Positions 43,446 through 52,915 of a stretch of DNA of 64,000 nt are shown piece by piece. The position numbers and the translations under genes are program-made. The notes beneath the pieces were generated by a model. The model made no database searches. It saw only the letters and a program-made list of their open reading frames with translations, and was not told the origin of the DNA. This DNA comes from Streptomyces sp. MUM 203J. GTDB lineage: Bacteria; Actinomycetota; Actinomycetes; Streptomycetales; Streptomycetaceae. The stretch covers positions 26,669-90,668 of the forward strand of contig NZ_JADWYO010000018.1 of NCBI RefSeq assembly GCF_022414595.1, read 5' to 3'. Each line of letters opens with the position of its first letter. The stretch's first letter is position 1.

Positions 43446-44185
43446 CGGCGCTCCAGCAGTTCCGACAGGTCCTGAACCACCACATCGGCACCGTGCCGGC
43501 GCAGTTCGTCGGCCTGTCCGGTCCTGTCCACCCCCACGACAAGGCCGAAGCCTCCTGCCCGGCCTGCCTCGACCCCGGCCAGGGCGTCCTCGAACACCGC
43601 GGCCGCACCGGGTTCCGCGCCCAGGGCGCGGGCGCCCGCCAGGTAGGTGTCCGGCGCCGGTTTGCCCGGCAGGCGCTGCGTCTTCGCGACGGTCCCGTCG
43701 ATACGCTCGTCGAACAGGTCGGCGATGCCGGCGGCGTCCAGCACGGCACGGCAGTTCGCGCTCGACGAGACCACCGCAAGCCGCAGCCCGGCCTCTCCGG
43801 CTGCCCGTACGTAGTCCACCGAGCCCTCGTACGCCTCCACTCCGTCCTCCCGGATTCTCCGCAGCAGCAGGTCGTTCTTGCGGATGCCGAGGCCGTGCAC
43901 CGTCGCCGTGCCGGGCGGGTCGTCCGGTCCGCCCTCCGGGAGGCTGATGCCACGCGAGGCCAGGAACGTGCGGATCCCGTCGGCACGCGGCCTGCCGTCC
44001 ACGTACGCGTCGTAGTCGCGTACCGCGTCGAACGGCACGAAGGGTGTGCCGTCGTCTTGCGCGCGGCGACGCAGATAGTCGTCGAACATCTCTTTCCACG
44101 CGGCCGCGTGCACCTTCGCCGTACGGGTGAGGACACCGTCGAGGTCGAAGAGGCAGGCACGCACCTGATCCGGGAGGCCCAGCAT
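43442..44185 (-). CDS. HAD-family beta-phosphoglucomutase-like protein
   Basis: 247 residues. Catalytic Asp14 and Asp16 lie in LFDLDGVLT, with the phosphate-binding SSSANC region and Lys in LPGKPAPD, then AAAVFEDALAGVEAG with the metal-binding acidic pair. Family: HAD subfamily IA, beta-phosphoglucomutase. It would isomerise beta-glucose-1-phosphate from the GH65 enzyme to glucose-6-phosphate. The start is ATG 44185. Upstream is a 148-bp divergent region shared with the universal stress protein gene, so both units may be co-regulated. Downstream it overlaps the GH65 start by 4 nt (GTGA). Confidence 0.92.
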   Translation of the reverse strand: MLGLPDQVRACLFDLDGVLTRTAKVHAAAWKEMFDDYLRRRAQDDGTPFVPFDAVRDYDAYVDGRPRADGIRTFLASRGISLPEGGPDDPPGTATVHGLGIRKNDLLLRRIREDGVEAYEGSVDYVRAAGEAGLRLAVVSSSANCRAVLDAAGIADLFDERIDGTVAKTQRLPGKPAPDTYLAGARALGAEPGAAAVFEDALAGVEAGRAGGFGLVVGVDRTGQADELRRHGADVVVQDLSELLERR

Positions 44186-44333
44186 GCGAGTGAGCCTAGG
44201 AGAGGAGCGCCTTTCGGGAACCCGAGGCACGACCACTACAGGATGAATCACCCATAAGCCATGAAGGATGACCTTTATTGCCTGTGTGGGAGTGCACCGC
44301 TCCCGAGAGAAGCCTGAACGAGGAGGAAGCCGG

Positions 44334-45203
44334 ATGTCCGAACGCATCGCGGTGGGAGTGGACGGCTCCGAGGAAGCCCTGGCAGCCGTGGACTGGGGCG
44401 CGGACGAGGCAGCGCTGCGCGACGCGGAACTGCGGCTGGTGTTCGCCTCCCGGTGGGAGAAGCACCCGAACGCCGTGCAGCCGTCCGCGGGCGACCAGCA
44501 GGAGCTGGCCCGTCGGCTGCTGGGCGAGGCCGAGGACAGAGTCCGCGCCCGGCACCCCGGGCTGGCCATGGCTTCCGAGACCGTGGAGGACGCACCCGCA
44601 GCGGCACTGCTGGACGCGGCGGCGGAGGCCCTGCTGCTGGTCGTCGGCTCGCAGGGGCTCGGCGCAGGCGGAGGGTTCTGGACCGGTTCCGTGGCGCAGG
44701 CCGCGGTCGCCGAGGCGCGGGGGCCCGTGGTGCTCGTACGTCCGGCCGGCGCTGCGGCCGGGGACGGGCAGGGGCAGGGGCAGGAGATCGTCCTCGGCCT
44801 GGATGTGCGGCATCCGCACGAGGAACTCCTCGCGTTCGCGTTCGACTCGGCCGTGCGGCGCGGGGCTCCGCTGCGCATCGTGCACGCCTGGCACTTCCCG
44901 GCCGGGATCATGCACCAGTCCGCGGAAGACGGCCGGGACACGGGACCACAGGCGGAGCGGTCCGCGGAACTGGCCGCGACCGTGCGTCCGTGGCGGGGCA
45001 GGTTCCCCGGGGTCGAGGTCACCGAGCAGGTCGTGGCCGGGCGGGCCGGTGAGCACCTCACCAGGGCCGTTTCACCGGCCACGGGGCTGCTGGTCGTCGG
45101 CAAGCGCGCTCGCCGGGCGTCCGTGGGCCCGCATATCGGGTCGGTGACCCACGCGGCCATCCATCACGCCGCCTGCCCGGTCGCCGTCGTCCCCCACTCC
45201 TGA
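44334..45203 (+). CDS. Universal stress protein, two UspA domains
   Basis: 289 residues with tandem Usp folds. The first is IAVGVDGSEEALAAVDWG to about residue 145, with VVGSQGLGAGGGFWTGSV as the ATP-binding-type loop. The second starts near EIVLGLDVRHPHEE and ends with LLVVGKRARR, GSVTHAAIHHAACPVAVV. Tandem Usps in actinobacteria are typically induced under hypoxia or stationary phase. ATG 44334 follows GAGGAGGAAG. Its position between the phosphorylase genes and the pentose phosphate/bd oxidase operon supports a stress-linked module. The role is regulatory or protective and not enzymatic. Confidence 0.93.
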   Translation: MSERIAVGVDGSEEALAAVDWGADEAALRDAELRLVFASRWEKHPNAVQPSAGDQQELARRLLGEAEDRVRARHPGLAMASETVEDAPAAALLDAAAEALLLVVGSQGLGAGGGFWTGSVAQAAVAEARGPVVLVRPAGAAAGDGQGQGQEIVLGLDVRHPHEELLAFAFDSAVRRGAPLRIVHAWHFPAGIMHQSAEDGRDTGPQAERSAELAATVRPWRGRFPGVEVTEQVVAGRAGEHLTRAVSPATGLLVVGKRARRASVGPHIGSVTHAAIHHAACPVAVVPHS

Positions 45204-45243
45204 CGGCTCCTGCAGCGGGCACCCGAGCGGTTTCCCGCCGTGC

Positions 45244-45272
45244 GCCCCCGGCGCTCGCTCCCGGCCGGGGGC
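45244..45272 (+). terminator. Hairpin after the universal stress protein gene
   Basis: 8-bp perfect GC-rich inverted repeat (45244-45251 and 45265-45272) with a 13-nt loop, 40 nt after the stop codon. No U-tract. Confidence 0.5.
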
Positions 45273-45514
45273 TGCGGGGCCCGTCCGCGACCCGTTCGGC
45301 CGGGCCCGGGCTCGCGGGCACACTGCCGGGCGAAGCCCCGGGAAGGGCCCCCAGACCGGGAGCAGTGCCCCCTCCCGTCCCCGGCCGGGCGGAGCACGTC
45401 CACCGGGGTGCGGGCAGGACGGGCGCGCCGGACGGCGGGTCACGCCGTCGGCTCCTCGGCAGCGATCCACGGGAGCCTTCTCCGCCGCGCACGATCTTCC
45501 CCGGCTCCGGTATC

Positions 45515-45578
45515 TCACCCGCCCCGGGTGACGTCGTCCGGCACGCTCTCCGTCAGGCTCATGAGGTGACCCGCGGGT
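45515..45578 (+). promoter_or_regulatory. Two related palindromes upstream of the transketolase operon
   Basis: Site 1 at 45515-45531 is TCACCCG-CCC-CGGGTGA, perfectly symmetric. Site 2 at 45569-45578 is ACCCGCGGGT, also perfect. They share ACCCG/CGGGT half-sites, and their centres are about 50 bp apart (nearly five helical turns). They lie 36 to 99 bp before the transketolase start. I infer a dimeric repressor or activator site pair; the regulator is unknown. Confidence 0.45.
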
Positions 45579-45613
45579 GCGGTCCGGCAACGAGCGCGGA
45601 GGGCGGCCGAGCG

Positions 45614-47701
45614 ATGAGCGACCTGGACACACTGTCGGTGAACACCGTGCGCGGGCTGTGCATGGACCAGATCCAGAAGGCCCGTTCCGGGCATCCGGGT
45701 ACTCCGATGGGCATGGCACCGGTCGCCTACACGCTGTGGCAGCGGTTCCTGCGCTTCGACCCAGCCGATCCGATCTGGCCCAACCGTGACCGTTTCGTGC
45801 TCTCCGAGGGGCACGCCTCCGCCCTGCTGTGGTCGCTGCTCTGTCTGACCGGAGTCCGTGCCGTCGACCCGGACTACGAGGTGCTGGGCCGCCCCGCGGT
45901 CACTCTCGACGACCTCAGGAGCTTCCGCCAGCTGGGCTCACGCTGTCCCGGGCACCCCGAGTACCGGTGGACGAGTGGCGTCGAGGCGACCACAGGCCCC
46001 CTGGGCCAGGGGGTGGCCACCTCCGTCGGTATGGCCATCGCAGGCCAGTGGCTCGCGGCGCGCTACAACCGCGACGGCTTCACCCTCTTCGACTTCGACG
46101 TCTACGCGCTCGCCGGGGACGGCTGCATGATGGAGGGCATCTCCTCCGAGGCCGCTTCGCTGGCCGGACACCAGCAGCTGGCCAATCTGTGCTGGATCTA
46201 CGATTCCAACCGGGTCACCATCGAAGGTCACACCGACATCACCTTCACCGAGGACGTGGCCGCGCGCTTCCTGGCCTACGGGTGGAACGTGACCACCGTC
46301 GCCGACGCCAACGACCTCGGCCAGGTGAGCCGCGCACTGCACACGTTCCGCGCCGAGAGCCGGCGCCCCACCCTGGTCCTCGTCCACAGCCACATCGGCT
46401 ACGGTTCGCCCGTCGAGGACTCGCCGAAGGCACACGGGACCCCGTTCGGCCCGGAGGGCGTGCGTGCCACGAAGCGGTTCCTCGGCCTGCCGCCGGACGC
46501 CGAGTTCCACATCCCCGACGGCGTTCGCGACTGGTTCGCCGAGGGCATCGGCAGGCGAGGCGCACAGCTGCGCGCGGACTGGGAACAGGCCTTCGCGGCA
46601 TACCGCACCGCCCACCCCGGCCTCGCCGACGAACTGGAGCGGATCCAGCGACGGGAACTGCCTGACGACTGGGAACGTGCGCTGCCATCCTTCCCGGCCG
46701 ACCCCGAGGGACTGGCGACCCGCGACTCCTCCGGCCAGGTGCTGGGGGCCGTCGCCGAGGCCGTGCCCTGGGTCCTCGGCGGTTCCGCCGATCTGGCCCC
46801 GTCGACCAGAACGCGTCTGGTGTTCGACGGCGCCGGCGACTTCCAGCCCGGCGACCGGTCGGGGCGCAACCTCCATTTCGGGATCCGGGAGCACGCGTCG
46901 GCGGCGGTCGCGAACGGCATGGCGCTGACGAAGCTGCGGCCGTACTGGTCGGGATTCCTGATCTTCTCGGACTATGCCAAGGCGGCCGTCCGGCTGTCCG
47001 CGCTGATGGAGATCCCCACGGTGCACATCTTCACCCACGACTCGATCGGGGTCGGCGAGGACGGGCCGACCCACCAGCCCGTCGAGCAGCTGGCGGGACT
47101 CCGCGCGACGCCGGGCCTGCTGGTCTTCCGGCCCGCGGACGCGGGCGAGGTGGTGGAGACCTGGAGGGTGGTCGCCGCGCTGCGCCACGAGCCCGCCGCG
47201 CTGGTGCTCTCCCGCCAGGCGCTGCCCACCCTCGACCGGGCCGAAGGCCGTCTCGGCGACGCCACGGGGGTCGCCCGGGGCGCGTACGTGCTGGCGGACA
47301 CCCCCTCGGGCGAGCCGGACCTGCTCCTGCTGGCCACCGGCTCCGAGGTGGCACTGGCCCTGGCCGCGCACGAAGCGCTGACCGCCGGGGGCGTCGGGTC
47401 CAGGGTGGTGAGCATGCCGTGCTGGGAGCTGTTCGACCGCCAGCCCCGGGAGTACCGCGACCAGGTGCTGCCTCCCTCGGTGAGGGCGCGGGTGGCGGTC
47501 GAGGAGGCGTCCACTCTGGGCTGGGACCGGTACGTCGGCGACGGAGGAGCGATCGTCGGCATGCACACCTTCGGTGCCTCCGCCCCGTTGAGGCAACTGC
47601 TCACGAAGTTCGGATTCACCCCCGCACGGGTGGTGCAGGCGGCTCACGACCTGCTGGCCCCCGCACATGGCGGTGACCCGGGCGAGGAGGTGACGTCGTG
47701 A
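45614..47701 (+). CDS. tkt: Transketolase
   Basis: 695 residues, normal length. It has HPGTPMGMAP near the start, GHASALL, the ThDP motif GDGCMMEGISSEA followed by a conserved Asn about 28 residues on, GPEGV before the middle domain, DYAKAAVRLSALM, and HDSIGVGEDGPTHQPVE for substrate binding. It transfers two-carbon units in the non-oxidative pentose phosphate pathway. ATG 45614 follows GGAGGGCGG. Its stop overlaps the transaldolase GTG by 4 nt. It is the first gene of the long operon. Streptomyces usually also carries a core tkt-tal-opcA-zwf locus, so this may be a second, conditionally expressed set. Confidence 0.96.
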   Translation: MSDLDTLSVNTVRGLCMDQIQKARSGHPGTPMGMAPVAYTLWQRFLRFDPADPIWPNRDRFVLSEGHASALLWSLLCLTGVRAVDPDYEVLGRPAVTLDDLRSFRQLGSRCPGHPEYRWTSGVEATTGPLGQGVATSVGMAIAGQWLAARYNRDGFTLFDFDVYALAGDGCMMEGISSEAASLAGHQQLANLCWIYDSNRVTIEGHTDITFTEDVAARFLAYGWNVTTVADANDLGQVSRALHTFRAESRRPTLVLVHSHIGYGSPVEDSPKAHGTPFGPEGVRATKRFLGLPPDAEFHIPDGVRDWFAEGIGRRGAQLRADWEQAFAAYRTAHPGLADELERIQRRELPDDWERALPSFPADPEGLATRDSSGQVLGAVAEAVPWVLGGSADLAPSTRTRLVFDGAGDFQPGDRSGRNLHFGIREHASAAVANGMALTKLRPYWSGFLIFSDYAKAAVRLSALMEIPTVHIFTHDSIGVGEDGPTHQPVEQLAGLRATPGLLVFRPADAGEVVETWRVVAALRHEPAALVLSRQALPTLDRAEGRLGDATGVARGAYVLADTPSGEPDLLLLATGSEVALALAAHEALTAGGVGSRVVSMPCWELFDRQPREYRDQVLPPSVRARVAVEEASTLGWDRYVGDGGAIVGMHTFGASAPLRQLLTKFGFTPARVVQAAHDLLAPAHGGDPGEEVTS

Positions 47702-48771
47702 GGGCGACGCAATCCCTGCACGAGCACGGGCAGAGTCTGTGGCTGGACAACATCACCCGTGACATGCTCGACTCGGGGAAGATCCAGCGCTACATCGACG
47801 AGTACGCGGTCACCGGCCTGACGTCCAACCCGTCGATCTTCGACAAGGCCGTCTCCTCCGGCTCCTACGACGACGCCATCCGCGCCAGGGCGGCGGCGGG
47901 GCAGTCGGACGAGGACCTCTTCTTCGAGCTGGCCGTCGAGGACCTGAGGCGTGCCGCCGACCTGTTCCTCCCCGTGCACGAACGGACGGACGGCGTGGAC
48001 GGCTGGGTTTCCCTGGAGGTTTCGCCCCTCCTGGCGTACGACACGGCGGGCACCGTCGCGGCGGCCAGGGAACTGCACACTCGCGCGGGCCGCCGGAATC
48101 TGTTCATCAAGATTCCCGGTACCGCCGAGGGACTGACCGCGGTCACCGAGTGCGTGGCCTCGGGCGTGCCGGTGAACGTGACCCTGCTCTTCTCGGCGGA
48201 TCACTACCGGGCCGCCGCCGACGCGTACCTGACGGGTGTGGAGCGCCGTGTCGAGCGCGGGCTCGACCCGGCGGTGGGCTCAGTGGCTTCGGTGTTCATG
48301 TCCCGCTGGGATGTGGCCGTCGCCGACGAGGTGCCCGAGGACCTGCGCGACCGGCTGGGCCTGGCCGTCGGCCAGGACACCTACCGGGCGTACCGCTCAC
48401 TGCTGGACTCGGACCGGGTGCAGCGTGCGGAGAACGCGGGCGTGCGCATGCAGCGGCTGCTGTGGGCGAGCACCCGTACCAAGGACCCCTCGGCGTCCGA
48501 CACCCTCTACGTGCACGGGCTCGCCGCGCCGTTCACGGTCGACACGATGCCCGACGCCACGCTGGAGGCCTTCCACGACCACGGCGAGGTGGGCGACCCC
48601 ATGCCGGCCGACGGCGGCGACTGCGACCGGGTGCTCGCCCGGTTCGCAGAGGCGGACGTGGACGTGGGGGCCCTCGCCGCACGGCTGCAGAGCGACGGTG
48701 CGGCGGCGTTCACCGCCTCCTGGAACGACCTCATGGCGCGTGTCTCGGAACAGCGCGCAGCCCTTGTCTGA
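47698..48771 (+). CDS. tal: Transaldolase
   Basis: 357 residues of the long actinobacterial transaldolase type. Landmarks are TGLTSNPSIFDKA, SLEVSP, LFIKIPGT with the Schiff-base Lys138, and VNVTLLFS. It moves dihydroxyacetone units between sugar phosphates. The GTG start at 47698 overlaps the transketolase stop; only 12 nt separate it from the phosphoglucose isomerase gene. Confidence 0.96.
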   Translation: MRATQSLHEHGQSLWLDNITRDMLDSGKIQRYIDEYAVTGLTSNPSIFDKAVSSGSYDDAIRARAAAGQSDEDLFFELAVEDLRRAADLFLPVHERTDGVDGWVSLEVSPLLAYDTAGTVAAARELHTRAGRRNLFIKIPGTAEGLTAVTECVASGVPVNVTLLFSADHYRAAADAYLTGVERRVERGLDPAVGSVASVFMSRWDVAVADEVPEDLRDRLGLAVGQDTYRAYRSLLDSDRVQRAENAGVRMQRLLWASTRTKDPSASDTLYVHGLAAPFTVDTMPDATLEAFHDHGEVGDPMPADGGDCDRVLARFAEADVDVGALAARLQSDGAAAFTASWNDLMARVSEQRAALV

Positions 48772-48783
48772 GAGGACGGAGAG

Positions 48784-50424
48784 ATGCCGGTCACCCCCTT
48801 GCGGCAGCAGCCGTCGTGGAAGGCGCTCGAACAGCATCATTCCGAGATCGGAGGCGTGCATCTGCGGCAGCTGTTCGCCGACGACCCCCGCCGCGGTGAG
48901 CGTCTGTGCGCCGAGGCAGTCGGCCTGTACCTCGACTACTCCAAGAACCGGGTGACCGACGAGACGGTGCGGCTGCTGTGCGAGCTGGCCCGGGAGTGCG
49001 GGCTGGAGCGGCGCCGGGACGGCATGTTCCGTGGCGAGCACGTCAACGTCTCCGAGGACCGCCCGGCCCTCCACGTGGCGCTGCGTATGCCGCGCGACCG
49101 CTCCCTCGTCGTGGACGGGGTCGACGTCGTCGCCCGGGTCCACTCCGTCCTGGACCGCATGGCCTCCTTCGCCGCGCGCGTCCGGTCCGGCGAGTGGACC
49201 GGCCACACCGGCAGGCCGGTCAGGAACATCGTCAACATCGGCATCGGCGGCTCCGACCTGGGCCCCGTCATGGCGTACGAGGCGCTGCGCGCGTACACCC
49301 GGCGCGACCTCACGTTCCGTTTCGTGTCCAATGTGGACGCGACCGACCTCGTGGAGGCGACCCGGGACCTGGACCCGGAGGAGACGCTCTTCATCGTCGC
49401 GTCCAAGACCTTCGGCACCCTGGAGACCCTCACCAACGCCCGCTCCGCGCGCGCTTGGACCGTCGGCGCCCTCGGCAGCGAGGACGCGGTGGCACGGCAT
49501 TTCGTCGCGGTCTCGGCGCACGCCCGGCGGGTCGCGGAGTTCGGCATCGACACGGCCAACATGTTCGAGTTCTGGGACTGGGTGGGCGGCCGCTACTCGA
49601 CGGACTCCGCCATCGGCCTCTCCACCATGATCGCGATCGGTCCCGAGCGGTTCCACGAGCTGCTGTCCGGCTTCCACGCCATGGACGAGCACTTCCGCAC
49701 AGCCCCGCTGGAGGAGAACCTCCCGGTGCTCATGGGGCTGCTCACTGTCTGGTACTCGGGCTTCTTCGGGGCCCAGACCGTCGGCGTCATGCCGTACGAC
49801 GCGTACCTGAAGAGGTTCCCGGCCTATCTCCAGCAGCTCACCATGGAGTCCAACGGCAAGCACGTGACGCTCGACGGCTCGCCTGTCGACCACGACACGG
49901 GCCCGGTCTACTGGGGTGAGCCCGGCACCAACGGCCAGCACAGCTTCTACCAGCTCATCCATCAGGGCACCCGGCTGATACCGGTCGACCTGATCGGCTT
50001 CGGCAAGGGCATCAACCCGCTGGGCGAGCACCACGACATCCTGTCGTCCAACATCTTCGCCCAGGCCCAGGCGCTCGCCTTCGGCAGGACCGAGGAGGAG
50101 GTCCTGGCCGAGGGCACCGAACCGGGCATCGCGCCGCACCGCGTGATGGAGGGCAACCGCCCCACCAACGTGCTGATGGGCGAGGTCCTGACGCCTCGGC
50201 TGCTGGGCACGCTCGTCGCGCTCTACGAGCACAGCGTGTTCACCCAGGGCGCGGTCTGGGACATCGACTCCTTCGATCAGTGGGGCGTGGAACTCGGCAA
50301 GGTCCTGGCGGTCCGGATCACCCCGGAACTCACTTCCGACGCCGAACCGGAGCTCGGCCACGACTCGTCGACCAACGCCCTCATCCGCCGGTACCGCGCC
50401 CTGAAACGCCAGGGCCCGTCGTAG
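48784..50424 (+). CDS. pgi: Glucose-6-phosphate isomerase
   Basis: 546 residues. Signatures: [26 protein letters not shown], and [18 protein letters not shown] with catalytic His (each cited in part). It interconverts glucose-6-phosphate and fructose-6-phosphate, joining glycolysis to the pentose phosphate enzymes on either side. Start ATG 48784 has a GGACGGAGAG ribosome site. A 12-nt gap follows before the dehydrogenase gene. Confidence 0.97.
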   Translation: MPVTPLRQQPSWKALEQHHSEIGGVHLRQLFADDPRRGERLCAEAVGLYLDYSKNRVTDETVRLLCELARECGLERRRDGMFRGEHVNVSEDRPALHVALRMPRDRSLVVDGVDVVARVHSVLDRMASFAARVRSGEWTGHTGRPVRNIVNIGIGGSDLGPVMAYEALRAYTRRDLTFRFVSNVDATDLVEATRDLDPEETLFIVASKTFGTLETLTNARSARAWTVGALGSEDAVARHFVAVSAHARRVAEFGIDTANMFEFWDWVGGRYSTDSAIGLSTMIAIGPERFHELLSGFHAMDEHFRTAPLEENLPVLMGLLTVWYSGFFGAQTVGVMPYDAYLKRFPAYLQQLTMESNGKHVTLDGSPVDHDTGPVYWGEPGTNGQHSFYQLIHQGTRLIPVDLIGFGKGINPLGEHHDILSSNIFAQAQALAFGRTEEEVLAEGTEPGIAPHRVMEGNRPTNVLMGEVLTPRLLGTLVALYEHSVFTQGAVWDIDSFDQWGVELGKVLAVRITPELTSDAEPELGHDSSTNALIRRYRALKRQGPS

Positions 50425-50436
50425 CAGGAGAGAGCC

Positions 50437-51474
50437 ATGGCAACCGACAATCCCATGCAGCTCGGCATGATCGGACTCGGCCGGATGGGCGCCAACCTGG
50501 TCCGCCGGCTCATGCACGACGGCCACCGCTGCGTCGTCCACGACCTCGACCGGGCGACGGTGGAGGAGCTCGCGGGTGAGGGCGCCGTGGGCGCCACCTC
50601 TCTGGAGGACTTCGCGGCCAGGCTGGAGCGGCCCCGGGCCGTCTGGCTCATGCTGCCCGCCGCAGTGGTCCAGCCCACCCTCGACCGGCTCGCCGGGCTG
50701 CTCGACCCGGACGACACGGTCATCGACGGCGGCAACTCGTACTACCGGGACGACATGGTCCGCGCCGAGCAGCTCGCGGCACGCGGGATCCACTACGTGG
50801 ACTGCGGGACCTCGGGCGGCGTGTGGGGGCTGGAACGCGGCTACTGTCTGATGATCGGCGGCGAGCCGGAGCCGGTGTCCCGCCTCGACCCGATCTTCCG
50901 GACCATCGCCCCCGGGTCCGTCACCGCGGAGCCGACACCGGGCCGGACCCGGTCCGACGGGACAGCTCCGGACGGCTATCTGCACTGCGGCCCCAGCGGG
51001 GCCGGGCACTTCGTGAAGATGGTCCACAACGGGGTCGAGTACGGGATGATGGCCTCGATCGCCGAGGGTCTCAGCATCATCGAGCACGCGGACGCCGGGC
51101 GTCGTGGGCGCACCGCCGACGCCGAGACGGCCCCGCTGCGCGACCCGGGGGCCTACCAGTACGACATCGACGTCGGCGAGGTCGCCGAAGTGTGGCGCCG
51201 CGGCTCGGTCGTGGGGTCGTGGCTGGTCGACCTGGCCGCCGACGCCCTGGCCCGTTCGCCTCGGCTGGACGAGTTCACGGGCCGCGTATCGGACTCGGGC
51301 GAAGGCCGGTGGACGGTACTCGCCGCTGTCGACGAGGGCGTGCCCTTCGGCGTGATCGGTACCGCTCTCGGCGAGCGGTTCCAGTCCCGGGGAGCCGGCG
51401 AGTTCGAGGACAAGGTGCTGTCCGCCATGCGGAGCGAGTTCGGCGGCCACGCCGAGAAGCGGAGCCGGCCGTGA
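50437..51474 (+). CDS. gnd: 6-phosphogluconate dehydrogenase, short decarboxylating type
   Basis: 345 residues, so of the short (YqeC/GntZ-like) class rather than the 470-residue classical enzyme. It has GLGRMGANLVRRL for NAD(P), DGGNSYYRDD, CGTSGGVWGLERGYCLM and GAGHFVKMVHNGVEYG with the catalytic Lys (cited in part). It oxidises 6-phosphogluconate to ribulose-5-phosphate and CO2. Short forms often prefer NAD+. With an NADH dehydrogenase downstream, that would feed electrons to the quinone pool. Its TGA overlaps the next GTG. Confidence 0.94.
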   Translation: MATDNPMQLGMIGLGRMGANLVRRLMHDGHRCVVHDLDRATVEELAGEGAVGATSLEDFAARLERPRAVWLMLPAAVVQPTLDRLAGLLDPDDTVIDGGNSYYRDDMVRAEQLAARGIHYVDCGTSGGVWGLERGYCLMIGGEPEPVSRLDPIFRTIAPGSVTAEPTPGRTRSDGTAPDGYLHCGPSGAGHFVKMVHNGVEYGMMASIAEGLSIIEHADAGRRGRTADAETAPLRDPGAYQYDIDVGEVAEVWRRGSVVGSWLVDLAADALARSPRLDEFTGRVSDSGEGRWTVLAAVDEGVPFGVIGTALGERFQSRGAGEFEDKVLSAMRSEFGGHAEKRSRP

Positions 51475-52901
51475 CCCGCCCCGACGACCACGTGATCGTG
51501 CTCTTCGGCGCCACCGGCGACCTGGCCAGGCGCAAGCTGCTGCCCGGGCTGTTCCACCTCGCCCGGGCCGGGCTGCTCCCGGAGCACTACCGGATCGTGG
51601 GCTCGGCACCCGCCCGGTTCGCGCTCAGCGACGACGCTTTCCGCCGGCACGCGCACGACGCGGTCGCCGCCTTCGGGCTCGCCGAGCCGGCCGGAGACGC
51701 CTGGCAGGCGTTCGAGGCGTCCCTGTCCTTCGGCGCCGCCGACCCGGAGGCCCCAGGCCCGCTGCTCGCCAAGGTGAAGGCGGCCGAGGAGGCCCTCGGC
51801 GGGCGGGCACGCAGGCTGTTCCATCTGGCCGTGCCCCCGGCCGCGTTCGCCTCCGTCATCAGGCTGCTGGGCGACACCCGGCTGGCCGAGGACTCCCGGG
51901 TGATCGTCGAGAAGCCCTTCGGTACCGATCTCGCCTCGGCCCGGGCACTGAACGAGACCGTTCACGCCGTCTTCGACGAGTCCCGGGTGTTCCGTATCGA
52001 CCACTTCCTCGGCAAGGAGTCGGTGGACAACGTCCTCGCTCTCCGTTTCGCCAACGGCCTGTTCGAACCCATCTGGAACCGCGACCACATCAGCCATGTG
52101 CAGATCGACGTGCCCGAGACCCTCGGGCTGGAGGGCCGCGCCCACTTCTACGAGGAGACCGGAGCCTTCCGGGACATGATCGTGACCCATCTGATCCAGG
52201 TGCTCGGCATCGTGGCGATGGAACCGCCCGTCTCACTCGGCGCCCAGCGTCTGCGCGACGAGAAGGCGAAGGTCTTCGAGGCCCTGTGCCCCATCGACCC
52301 CGCGCACGCCGTGCGCGGCCAGTACGAGGGGTACCGCGACGAGCCCGGTGTCGCGGCGGACTCGCAGACGGAGACGTTCGCCGCTCTGCGCCTGGAGCTC
52401 GACAACTGGCGGTGGGCCGGGGTGCCGTTCCATCTGCGTACCGGAAAGCGCCTGGCCCAGCACCGCGAAATGATCGTCCTCGGCCTGCGCGAACCTCCCC
52501 TGCGGATGTTCCCCTCCGCGCTCCCCGGAGCAGCCGAGCGGGCCAACGGGATTGTGATCGACTTCGCGGACCCCGGCCAGGTCACCGCCCGCTTCCTCGT
52601 CAAGGAGCCCGGCCCCACCATGCGCCTCGCCCCGGCCGCGATGGCCTTCCGCTACGAGGACTCCTTCCGGCTGGCGCACGGGCTCGAAGGGTACGAACGG
52701 CTCATCCTGGACGCGATGCTGGGCGACCAGTCGCTGTTCACCCGGTCGGACGGCATCGAACGCATCTGGGAGGTGTCGGGCCCGCTGCTGACGAGCCCGC
52801 CGCCGGTCCAGCCCTACGCCCCCGGCTCCTGGGGCCCGGAACCGGCGGTCACCGAGCTGGCCGCCCCGTACCACTGGCACCTGCCGGACGACCGGGGCTG
52901 A
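51471..52901 (+). CDS. zwf: Glucose-6-phosphate 1-dehydrogenase
   Basis: 476 residues from a GTG at 51471. FGATGDLARRKLLPGLF binds the cofactor, the substrate and catalytic motif is RIDHFLGKE (about residues 176-184), and EKPFGTDL precedes it. It oxidises glucose-6-phosphate to the lactone. No opcA (its usual actinobacterial partner) or 6-phosphogluconolactonase gene follows; a HAD phosphatase takes that place. The overlap with the upstream gene is 4 nt, and 14 nt separate it from the next start. Confidence 0.96.
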   Translation: MTRPDDHVIVLFGATGDLARRKLLPGLFHLARAGLLPEHYRIVGSAPARFALSDDAFRRHAHDAVAAFGLAEPAGDAWQAFEASLSFGAADPEAPGPLLAKVKAAEEALGGRARRLFHLAVPPAAFASVIRLLGDTRLAEDSRVIVEKPFGTDLASARALNETVHAVFDESRVFRIDHFLGKESVDNVLALRFANGLFEPIWNRDHISHVQIDVPETLGLEGRAHFYEETGAFRDMIVTHLIQVLGIVAMEPPVSLGAQRLRDEKAKVFEALCPIDPAHAVRGQYEGYRDEPGVAADSQTETFAALRLELDNWRWAGVPFHLRTGKRLAQHREMIVLGLREPPLRMFPSALPGAAERANGIVIDFADPGQVTARFLVKEPGPTMRLAPAAMAFRYEDSFRLAHGLEGYERLILDAMLGDQSLFTRSDGIERIWEVSGPLLTSPPPVQPYAPGSWGPEPAVTELAAPYHWHLPDDRG

Positions 52902-52915
52902 GGAGGGGAGCCGCC

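Noticed and set aside
44186..44333. A possible DevR/DosR-type hypoxia box between the phosphoglucomutase and stress protein genes
   Set aside because: Only loose repeats (AGGATGA twice) are visible, with no match to the GGGAC-type palindrome, so I do not claim it.
48397..51609. A 1070-codon open frame on the minus strand across transaldolase, pgi, gnd and zwf
   Set aside because: It is antisense to four genes with unmistakable motifs, and its own translation has no domain and is Arg/His/Val-rich. High GC leaves the antisense frame open.
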